From the NCBI GenBank assembly GCA_049841315.1, contig JASGDB010000015.1, forward strand, positions 1 to 20,063: DNA of 20,063 bases, read 5' to 3'. The position numbers and the translations under genes are program-made. Under the pieces are notes generated by a model, which was not told where the DNA came from, did no database searches, and worked only from the letters and a program-made list of their open reading frames with translations. This stretch comes from JASGDB01 sp049841315 (GTDB lineage Bacteria > Bacteroidota > Bacteroidia > Flavobacteriales > Weeksellaceae). This document shows positions 6,382 to 13,102 of the stretch, piece after piece; position 1 is the first letter of the stretch, and each line of letters opens with the position of its first letter.

Positions 6382-7749
6382 ATGAACATCTTAAACACCT
6401 ATCAAAACTTCTACTTTGTAGGCATCGGCGGAATCGGAATGAGTGCTTTGGCTCGTTATTTTCAGGCGGGCGGAAGAAATGTTCTGGGCTATGATAAAAC
6501 CAATACAAAACTGACGGCTCAACTGATTTCAGAGGGAATTGATATTGTGTTTGAAGATAAGATTAATGAAAAAATTACCGCTTTAAGTCCTGAAAACACA
6601 TTGGTCATTTACACTCCGGCAATCAAAAAATTAGATATTCTGGACTGGTTCAATGAAAAAGGATTTTCGGTAATGAAACGTGCAAAAGTTCTCGGCTTAA
6701 TTACCGAAGATACGCAATGCATCGCCGTTGCCGGAACGCACGGAAAAACCACGACTTCCACTTTGATTGCTCATTTGTGCAAAGAAACCGGTCTTCCGTT
6801 TTCGTGTTTTTTGGGCGGAATTTCCGAAAATTTCAAATCCAATTTCCTGTACAACGGAAACGAAATTTCGGTAGTGGAAGCAGATGAATATGACAGAAGT
6901 TTCCTCAATCTTTCGCCGGATTGGGCGGTAATTACGAGTATTGATGCAGACCATCTGGATATTTACGGCGACAAAAATACCATTGAAGAAGGTTTCCGTG
7001 AATTTGGAAATCTGGTTGAAGATAAACAGCAACTTTTTGTAAGAAAAGATGCAGACATCAGAATTCCGCACAAAACGTATGCAGTAAATGAAACGGCGGA
7101 TTTTTATTCCGATAATCTCCGGATTTCGGGCGACAGAATCGTATTCGATTTTCACAACGGGGAAGAAAAAACAGAGTTTTCGTGGCAGATTCCGGGAATT
7201 CACAATGTGGAAAATGCAACAGCAGCCATTGCTTTACTGTATTCAATGGGAGTGGATTACGAAACGTTGCAGAAAGGAATTTCCTCTTTCAAAGGCATCA
7301 AAAGAAGATACACGATGCACCATTTTGAAAACGGAAAAATCTACATCGACGATTATGCACATCACCCGACAGAACTGAATGCCGTCATTGATTCGGTAAG
7401 AACATTTTATCCGGATAAAAAACTCTTGGTGGTTTTTCAGCCGCATTTGTTCAGCAGAACACGGGATTTTGCGGACAGTTTCGCAGAAAGTCTGAGCAAA
7501 GGCGACGAACTGATTCTTCTGGATATTTATCCGGCAAGAGAATTACAGGAGAATTTTCAGGGCATCACTTCGGACTGGCTTCTGGAAAAAGTAAATGTAA
7601 AAAACAAAGAAATAAGCACCTTGCAGGATGCTTTTGAAAAAATAAAAACAAAAGAATTTGACATTCTTCTAACGGTCGGAGCCGGAAACATCGACACGCT
7701 TTACGACGGAATTGTGGAGTTTTTAACGCAAAGTCGCAAAGAAAATTAA
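6382..7749 (+). CDS. murC: UDP-N-acetylmuramate--L-alanine ligase (MurC)
   Basis: Cytoplasmic Mur ligase that joins L-alanine to UDP-MurNAc with ATP, the first amino-acid step of the stem peptide. The 455-residue protein shows FVGIGGIGMSALARYF (12-27), the ATP loop VAGTHGKTTTSTL (116-128), the VVEADEYDRSFLNLSP segment, ITSIDADHLDIYGD, GIHNVENATAAIALL, KGIKRRY, and the C-terminal DDYAHHPTELNAV and VFQPHLFSRTRDFADSF, all characteristic of MurC rather than Mpl or MurD. Length and order are normal. The last residues, LTQSRKEN, are encoded within sequence that matches the outer arm of the GxxExxY cassettes (from about 7725), so the natural C-terminus may have been replaced. The gene is bounded on both sides by GxxExxY cassettes. 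Confidence 0.97.
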   Translation: MNILNTYQNFYFVGIGGIGMSALARYFQAGGRNVLGYDKTNTKLTAQLISEGIDIVFEDKINEKITALSPENTLVIYTPAIKKLDILDWFNEKGFSVMKRAKVLGLITEDTQCIAVAGTHGKTTTSTLIAHLCKETGLPFSCFLGGISENFKSNFLYNGNEISVVEADEYDRSFLNLSPDWAVITSIDADHLDIYGDKNTIEEGFREFGNLVEDKQQLFVRKDADIRIPHKTYAVNETADFYSDNLRISGDRIVFDFHNGEEKTEFSWQIPGIHNVENATAAIALLYSMGVDYETLQKGISSFKGIKRRYTMHHFENGKIYIDDYAHHPTELNAVIDSVRTFYPDKKLLVVFQPHLFSRTRDFADSFAESLSKGDELILLDIYPARELQENFQGITSDWLLEKVNVKNKEISTLQDAFEKIKTKEFDILLTVGAGNIDTLYDGIVEFLTQSRKEN

Positions 7750-8313
7750 TAAAAATAACCGCTGATTTTTCGTTCGCAAGGGCGTAAACTCAGCAATATA
7801 AAACGTGAAAATAATTTTTATACCAACATCAAAAAAAATGAAAAGATGGACGAAAACGAACTTTCAAAAATTGTTTTTGATGCGGGAATAAAAATTCATA
7901 GGAATCTTGGAGTTGGTCTTTACGAAAACGTTTACGAAGAATGTTTGGTTTATGAACTTCAAGAACGCAGACTAAAAGTAGAACGACAGAAAGATATTAG
8001 TATTGAATATGAAAAATTAAAAATAAACAAAGCGTTTCGGGTTGATTTATTGGTCGAAGAAAAATTGATTTTGGAAATAAAAGCGGTTTCGGAAATTAAC
8101 GATTATCATTTTTTCCAACTGCTGAATTATCTTAGAATCACAGATATAAGATTAGGAATGATTTTGAATTTTCATTCGCCATTATTCAAAAACGGAGTGA
8201 AAAGAATTGTAAATAAATTGAAATAAAACAGAAAACCTTTGCTGAGTTTACGCCCTTGCGAACGAAAAATCAGCAGAATTAAAAAAGAAAAAAATCTTAG
8301 CGAACCTTGCGTT
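7725..8313 (+). mobile_element. GxxExxY cassette 2: gene framed by a 36-bp perfect inverted repeat
   Basis: Inner arms 7761-7796 and 8239-8274 are perfect reverse complements over 36 bases. Outer arms are less perfect: AACGCAAAGTCGCAAAGA from 7725 on the left, inside the 3' end of murC, against the complement of TCTTAGCGAACCTTGCGTT (8295-8313) on the right, with small indels. The layout matches cassette 1: outer arm, spacer, inner arm, gene, inner arm, spacer, outer arm. The gene starts 49 bases after the left inner arm and ends 12 bases before the right one. It fills the murC-ftsQ interval. Confidence 0.75.
7846..8226 (+). CDS. GxxExxY family protein, PD-(D/E)xK nuclease-like (cassette 2)
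   Basis: A 126-residue paralogue of the gene in cassette 1. It carries GLYENVY at 24-30, RVDLLV (Asp67) and LEIKA (Glu77, Lys79), and the conserved HFFQLLNYL and FKNGVKR blocks. Most of the differences from copy 1 are conservative (Ile/Val/Leu, Lys/Arg, Asp/Glu), which suggests the protein is under selection rather than drifting as junk. The start at 7846 gives MDENELSKIVFDAG, matching MNENEISSIVFDAG in copy 1. It is probably translated from the dcw operon mRNA. The function is unknown; a nuclease role is inferred from the family fold only. Confidence 0.9.
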   Translation: MDENELSKIVFDAGIKIHRNLGVGLYENVYEECLVYELQERRLKVERQKDISIEYEKLKINKAFRVDLLVEEKLILEIKAVSEINDYHFFQLLNYLRITDIRLGMILNFHSPLFKNGVKRIVNKLK

Positions 8314-8323
8314 AAAAAAAGAA

Positions 8324-9232
8324 ATGAAAAACAAATACAGAATACTGAAAATTTTAGTTACAGTTCTCCTGCTCGGATTTCTGCTTAGTTTCTCGTTGAA
8401 ACGGTTCAGCAATCAGAAAATGACGGACGAAAAGGTTTCTGTAAAAATGAATGATTCGGGAACGCCCGTCTATTTCATCAGTGAAAATGAAATTAAGGAA
8501 TTGGTTAAAAAATCCAATCCGTCGGGAAAAATCGGCGATATTGATATTCCTAAACTGGAAAAGCAAATCAATTCAATTCCCTTTGTGGACAGTGCCAATG
8601 TGTATCTGAACCTCAACGGAAACCTGAACCTCGATATTAAGCAAAGAGTTCCGGTTTTCCGCCTGAAAAACGGAGAAAAAGATTTTTATGTAGATGCCAA
8701 AGGCGTGGAATTTCCGGTTTCGAGGAGCTATTCTCATACGTGTATGCTCGTAACGGGAAAAGTGAAACCCGAAGAATACAAAGACCTCGTGAACTTGGTA
8801 AAATACATTGATAAAGACGATTTCAGTAAAAAATATTTTATTGGAATCACGAAAGAAAAAGGAAATTACAATCTCCTCACAAGCGAGGGAAGTTATAAAG
8901 TAGAGCTGGGAAGCCTGGAAAACATTCAGTTTAAAGTAAAAGGATTTAAAACATTTGTAGAAAAATTTTTAGTGTATCAAGCCCCGGAAAAATACTCCAA
9001 AATTTCCGTGAAATATGACAACCAGATTGTTACCACGCTCAATCCTTATTTTAAAGAAAACGACAGCATTATTCAGATTGGTAAAAAAGAACTGGCAAAA
9101 GCACCGGAACATGTGAATAAAAAAGAAGAAGCCGAAACAACAGCATCAGCAGAGAAAAAGAAAAAAACCACTTCGGAATCGAAAAAAGCAATTCCCGAAA
9201 AACCAAAGGAAAAAAAACAAAAGCAAAAGTAA
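8324..9232 (+). CDS. ftsQ: Cell division protein FtsQ
   Basis: Bitopic membrane protein of the divisome. A short cytoplasmic N-terminus (MKNKYRILKI) is followed by one hydrophobic helix at about 9-26 and a periplasmic part. A POTRA-like region (about 47-118) contains VYFISENEIKELV, SIPFVDSANVYLNLNGNLNLDIKQRVPVFRL, and is followed by FYVDAKGVEFP, the usual FtsQ/DivIB layout. The sequence is poorly conserved in general, so the call rests on this layout plus the position between murC and ftsA. The last ~50 residues form a Lys/Glu/Thr-rich low-complexity tail (KKEEAETT...KKKKTTSESKK...KEKKQKQK) that is likely disordered and periplasmic; similar tails are seen in related bacteria. The start at 8324 lies just beyond the right outer arm of cassette 2. 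Confidence 0.92.
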   Translation: MKNKYRILKILVTVLLLGFLLSFSLKRFSNQKMTDEKVSVKMNDSGTPVYFISENEIKELVKKSNPSGKIGDIDIPKLEKQINSIPFVDSANVYLNLNGNLNLDIKQRVPVFRLKNGEKDFYVDAKGVEFPVSRSYSHTCMLVTGKVKPEEYKDLVNLVKYIDKDDFSKKYFIGITKEKGNYNLLTSEGSYKVELGSLENIQFKVKGFKTFVEKFLVYQAPEKYSKISVKYDNQIVTTLNPYFKENDSIIQIGKKELAKAPEHVNKKEEAETTASAEKKKKTTSESKKAIPEKPKEKKQKQK

Positions 9233-9248
9233 AAATAGAATAAAGAGA

Positions 9249-9324
9249 GCCGCGAAGCGGCGACATCAACAGCATAGGGTTTTAGCCCTATGAAAAAATC
9301 AATAAAATTGGGCGAAACCCTATG
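9249..9324. repeat. Composite two-hairpin repeat in the ftsQ-ftsA spacer (copy B)
   Basis: GCCGC-GAA-GCGGC (9249-9261) is followed by CATAGGG-TTTTAG-CCCTATG (9273-9292), the same order as in copy A at the murD end. An additional GGGCGAAACCCTATG (9310-9324) is nearly complementary to CATAGGGTTTTAGCCC (9273-9288), so the left arm can pair with either of two partners. It fills most of the 125-base spacer. Confidence 0.75.
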
Positions 9325-9357
9325 AAAACAGAATAAAAAAACAAATCGATATACACA

Positions 9358-10719
9358 ATGGAAAATCAAGAGTATTCAGTAGGGCTTGACATCGGGACAA
9401 CCAAGATTGTCGCCATTGTCGGAAAACGCAATACTCACGGGAAAATAGAAGTTCTCGGAGTAGGAAAATCCAAAAGCCTCGGCGTTCACAAAGGAATCGT
9501 GAACAACATTTCGCAGACCATCAATTCCATCAAAACAGCCGTGGAGGAAGCCGAAAAAAGTGCAGGAGTTCCTATCCGTAAAGTTACGGTAGGGATTGCC
9601 GGAAAACATATCCGTTCGCTTCAACATTCGGATTATATCATGCGAGAAAACCCCGAAACATTCATCACGGAAGACGACATCGAACAGCTGAAAGAGCAGG
9701 TAAAAAAACTCGTAATGCTTCCCGGCGAAGAAATCATACACGTCCTTCCTCAGGAATATAAAGTCGATTCTCAGGGAGAAATCCACGAGCCAATCGGAAT
9801 GCACGGAAAGCGTTTGGAAGCCAATTTCCACGTCGTAGTCGGGCAAATGGGAAGTATCCGCAACATCGCACGATGCGTGAAAGAAGCCGGACTGGAAATG
9901 GAAGCCCTTACTTTGGAACCTTTGGCGTCTTCGGAAGCCGTTTTAACCAAAGAAGAAAAAGAAGCCGGAGTTGCCATTGTGGACATCGGAGGCGGAACTA
10001 CGGATATTGCCATTTTTAAGGATAATATTATCCGTCATACCTGCGTAATTCCGTACGGTGGAGGAATCATCACGGAAGACATCAAGGAAGGCTGTTCCAT
10101 TATCGAAAAACATGCAGAACAGCTGAAAGTAAAATTCGGTTCAGCGATTCCCGATATGGAAAGAGAAACCACTTTTGTTACCATTCCCGGACTTCACGGA
10201 AGACAGGACAAAGAAATTTCCCTGAAAACTTTGGCTCAAATCGTCAATGCCAGAGTGGAAGAAATTCTCGAAATGGTGAATACGGAACTGAAAGCCTACG
10301 GAGCATTTGAGCAGAAGAAAAAACTGATTGCAGGAATTGTTCTTGCAGGAGGAGGTTCCAATCTTAAAAATCTCCGCCAGCTTGCCAATTATACCACAGG
10401 TTTCGACAGCAGAATCGGTTTTGCCAACGAATATGTGGACAACGACAAAAACCAGCTTCTGAAAGGACCCGAATACGCAACCTCAATCGGACTTTTAATG
10501 GAAAGTTTGAAAATCAGGGATAAAAAAACCTCCGCTCCGGAAGAAGAAACCATTGAGCCGATTGCCGTACAGAAAACATCTGAAACACAGGAAATTGGGC
10601 AACCAGAAGCGGTAACAACAGAAGAATCTCATGAAGCATCAGAAAGAAGAAAAAATAAGTTAACTTTCGGACAGTCGCTCATGGAAAAGGTAAAAAAGTT
10701 TTTTGAAGAAGTAGAATAA
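9358..10719 (+). CDS. ftsA: Cell division protein FtsA
   Basis: Actin-like ATPase that anchors FtsZ filaments to the inner membrane and recruits later divisome proteins. Visible signatures: phosphate-1 loop VGLDIGTTKIVAIVG (8-22), the 1C subdomain region with VTVGIAGKHI and HVLPQEYKVDSQ, phosphate-2 loop AIVDIGGGTTDIAIFK (about 206-221), and the adenosine motif GIVLAGGGSNLKNL. The protein is 453 residues, slightly longer than in E. coli because of an acidic Glu/Thr-rich linker at about 385-430. It ends with TFGQSLMEKVKKFFEEVE, which fits the amphipathic membrane-targeting helix. It sits directly before ftsZ, the usual order. The start at 9358 gives MENQEYSVGLDIG, normal for the family. Confidence 0.97.
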   Translation: MENQEYSVGLDIGTTKIVAIVGKRNTHGKIEVLGVGKSKSLGVHKGIVNNISQTINSIKTAVEEAEKSAGVPIRKVTVGIAGKHIRSLQHSDYIMRENPETFITEDDIEQLKEQVKKLVMLPGEEIIHVLPQEYKVDSQGEIHEPIGMHGKRLEANFHVVVGQMGSIRNIARCVKEAGLEMEALTLEPLASSEAVLTKEEKEAGVAIVDIGGGTTDIAIFKDNIIRHTCVIPYGGGIITEDIKEGCSIIEKHAEQLKVKFGSAIPDMERETTFVTIPGLHGRQDKEISLKTLAQIVNARVEEILEMVNTELKAYGAFEQKKKLIAGIVLAGGGSNLKNLRQLANYTTGFDSRIGFANEYVDNDKNQLLKGPEYATSIGLLMESLKIRDKKTSAPEEETIEPIAVQKTSETQEIGQPEAVTTEESHEASERRKNKLTFGQSLMEKVKKFFEEVE

Positions 10720-10742
10720 AATCAACAATGATAAACGAGCAG

Positions 10743-10767
10743 TATCACCTATCGCTTATCACCCATC
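10743..10767 (+). repeat. Short direct repeat in the ftsA-ftsZ spacer
   Basis: TATCACCTATC (10743-10753) and TATCACCCATC (10757-10767) are 10/11 identical and separated by three bases. This is the only recognisable structure in the 69-base ftsA-ftsZ spacer. It may be a degenerate low-complexity repeat; no function is evident. Confidence 0.4.
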
Positions 10768-10788
10768 AATAATAAAAAATTACACGAT

Positions 10789-12609
10789 ATGGAAGGATTA
10801 AACACGCAGGGATTTCAGTTTGATTTACCGAAAGGAAGTTCCTCAATAATAAAAGTAATCGGAGTCGGCGGAGGCGGAAACAACGCACTGAAACACATGT
10901 ACGAAAAAGGAATTCACGGGGTGGATTTCGTAATCTGCAACACCGATGCACAGACTTTGGACAACAATCCCGTTGCTCATAAAGTTCAGCTCGGAATCAC
11001 CATGACCGAAGGTCTCGGAGCGGGAGCAGACCCCGAAGTAGGCGAAAAAGCAGCAATCGAAAGCATCGACGACATCAAAGCGGCACTCGGGCAGAATACC
11101 AAAATGGTTTTCATCACTGCCGGAATGGGCGGCGGAACCGGAACAGGAGCCGCTCCCGTAATTGCAAAAGTGGCAAAAGAAATGGGAATCCTTACCGTAG
11201 GGATTGTTACCGTTCCGTTCAGTTTTGAAGGAAAAAGAAGATTAGACCAGGCGGAAATCGGTCTTGAAAAATTAAGAAATAATGTTGATTCTCTGATTGT
11301 TATCAATAATGATAAACTCCGCCAGCAGTTCGGAGATTTAGGATTCAAGCAGGGATTTGCAAAAGCCGATGAGGTTTTAACCAACGCCGCGAAAGCAATG
11401 GCAGAAGTAATTACAGGGCATTTTCTTATCAATATCGACTTCCGTGATGCGAAATCTGTTCTTGAAAATTCGGGAACGGCACTGATGTCAACCGGAATCG
11501 CTTCCGGAGAAAACAAAGCCGAAGACGCCGTGAAAAAAGCCCTCGATTCCCCGCTATTGAACGACAACAAAATAACCGGAGCGAAAAACGTTCTCCTCCT
11601 CATCAGAAGCGGAAACGAAGAAGCAACCATGGACGAAATCGGACTTATCAACGATTATATCCAAAGAGAAGCCGGAAATACTGCCGATATTATTTTCGGG
11701 GTTGGAAGCGATGATGAATTAGGCGATGCAATCAGCGTTTTGGTCATTGCAACAGGTTTTGCCAAAGACGACCACAAACACGCCGGACACACGGAAAAAA
11801 TCAGAATCAGCCTAAACGACGAGCTTCCGAAAACAGAGCGGGTTTCTCCTTTCCAAACCAAAGAAGACAGAAAAGAAACCCCTCAGCAGGAACAGCCGGC
11901 GCAGGGAAAAAGTTTTTTCAGATTGGATGACGAGGAAGATTCCGCACCTCAGTTTAAAGCCGTTTCTACGGAACAAACAGCCGTTGCAGAAGAAGTCCCC
12001 ACACGGATAGAATTTTTTGAAGGAGACGAAGAACACGATGATTACAGTGATGAAGAACTGAACCTTTTTTCATTTACCGATACGGAAGAAACGGTGTCTT
12101 TCACTTTTGAAGTAGAAGACAGACCTCAGATTAATAATGAAGTAGAACAGCCGAAAGAAGACCAACCCATAGAAATTAATTTCGAGGTGAATAATGAATC
12201 TGCTGAAAACAATTTTGAAATAAAAGAAAAGCAAACAGAAGAACCTGTTCAGAATATTCAAACGGCGGAACAGCCAGAAATAAAAGCAGAAACCGAAATT
12301 CCTGTTCAGGAAGAAGAAACACGGCTTTCTTTCTCAGAATCGGTTTCTGGATTTACTTTTATCAGCAAAACGACGAACCAGGAGGAGAAAGTTCAGGAGA
12401 GAAGAAACAAACTGAAAGAATTTAATTCAAGATATCAGTCAACGGAGCAAGAAACCGATTTTGAAACCGTTCCTGCTTTCAAAAGAAAGAACATCAATAT
12501 CAATACGGAAAACGCTTCCGAACAGAGAATAGGCTCTTTCCTTTCCGAAAATGAAAACGGACAGATTCAGGTTCGCGAAAACCGCTTTCTGAATAAAGAT
12601 GTAGATTAA
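10789..12609 (+). CDS. ftsZ: Cell division GTPase FtsZ
   Basis: Tubulin-like GTPase that forms the Z ring. The nucleotide-binding core is clear: IKVIGVGGGGNNAL (21-34), NTDAQTL (51-57), the tubulin signature AGMGGGTGTGAAP (111-123), PFSFEGKRR, and the catalytic T7 loop NIDFRDAKSVL (about 214-224) with both aspartates. The core ends near residue 335. It is followed by a ~260-residue acidic, Gln/Glu-rich linker with little hydrophobic content, then a conserved-looking end RENRFLNKDVD. The 606-residue length is much greater than the ~380 of E. coli but usual for Flavobacteria, where the tail ends in FLxxxVD. It is the last gene of the operon in this window; a 150-bp palindromic element lies 68 bases downstream and may serve as the transcript end. 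Confidence 0.98.
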   Translation: MEGLNTQGFQFDLPKGSSSIIKVIGVGGGGNNALKHMYEKGIHGVDFVICNTDAQTLDNNPVAHKVQLGITMTEGLGAGADPEVGEKAAIESIDDIKAALGQNTKMVFITAGMGGGTGTGAAPVIAKVAKEMGILTVGIVTVPFSFEGKRRLDQAEIGLEKLRNNVDSLIVINNDKLRQQFGDLGFKQGFAKADEVLTNAAKAMAEVITGHFLINIDFRDAKSVLENSGTALMSTGIASGENKAEDAVKKALDSPLLNDNKITGAKNVLLLIRSGNEEATMDEIGLINDYIQREAGNTADIIFGVGSDDELGDAISVLVIATGFAKDDHKHAGHTEKIRISLNDELPKTERVSPFQTKEDRKETPQQEQPAQGKSFFRLDDEEDSAPQFKAVSTEQTAVAEEVPTRIEFFEGDEEHDDYSDEELNLFSFTDTEETVSFTFEVEDRPQINNEVEQPKEDQPIEINFEVNNESAENNFEIKEKQTEEPVQNIQTAEQPEIKAETEIPVQEEETRLSFSESVSGFTFISKTTNQEEKVQERRNKLKEFNSRYQSTEQETDFETVPAFKRKNININTENASEQRIGSFLSENENGQIQVRENRFLNKDVD

Positions 12610-12677
12610 TTTAATGTAAAAATGGAACAATTTACCAATGTAACAATAAGGAGATTATCTTTTCAGCATAGGATGTT

Positions 12678-12827
12678 AGAGCCTGTTTAAAAATTATTAA
12701 GAAATAAAATTTTCAGGGATTTTTCTTTTTCCCGTCCCTAAAGGGTGGAGAAATCCCTGAAAATTTCATCAAAATTATACCCTTTAGGGTTAGGGAAATT
12801 AATTTTGATGAAACTTAAACAGGCTCT
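12678..12827. mobile_element. 150-bp MITE-like palindromic element, copy 1
   Basis: Bounded by a perfect 15-bp inverted repeat, TTAGAGCCTGTTTAA (12676-12690) and its complement at 12815-12829. Two adjacent hairpins lie inside: ATTTTCAGGGATTT (12709-12722) with AAATCCCTGAAAAT (12751-12764), and TTTCATCAAAATTA (12764-12777) with its complement at 12800-12813. The whole can fold as a three-way junction. A second copy at 16200-16349 has the same length and differs at three positions. There is no coding capacity, so mobility would need a transposase in trans. Confidence 0.85.
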
Positions 12828-12829
12828 AA

Positions 12830-13102
12830 ATGATTGTCCGTAATCTATCATAATTGATAAATCACTGCGAACTTTGCTGAGTGAAATCGAAAATCATCTC
12901 CTTTTAGTCGATGAATGTTATTTTGAAGTAGTCAAACGTCTTTGCTTCTTTCCTTTTATATTTTTAAAGGAATCGGCTACATGAGAGTTTTGCTCGAACT
13001 GAACGAAGTTAATATTCATTTGCGAACTTAAAAATAAAGCGGTTCGTAGTCAAAAAAATAGTTGAGCCCCTTTGCTCTTTTGCAGTTAATGAATTTTGAT
13101 TG
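12830..13102. other. Spacer between the 150-bp element and the DUF6909-like gene
   Basis: This 273-base stretch has no open frame I would call a gene. It contains fragments that look like worn pieces of dispersed repeats: TTTGCTGAGTGAAATCGA (12873-12890) shares 13 bases with the right inner arm of GxxExxY cassette 1, and GCTCGAACTGAACGAAGTT (12992-13010) is of a similar general kind. The leftward gene ends at its right edge, so ftsZ and that gene converge on this region. Confidence 0.5.

Noticed and set aside
5813..8313. CRISPR-like array formed by the repeated TTCGCAAAG/GCGAACG motifs
   Set aside because: The repeats are inverted pairs around genes, not regularly spaced direct repeats with unique spacers.
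10986..11651. 221-codon antisense open frame over ftsZ
   Set aside because: Ser/Pro-rich composition expected from reading opposite a conserved GTPase; no start context or motif.
12676..12829. TA target-site duplication for the 150-bp element, as in Tc/mariner-type MITEs
   Set aside because: Copy 1 is flanked by TA on both sides, but copy 2 has AA on its left, so the evidence is inconsistent.
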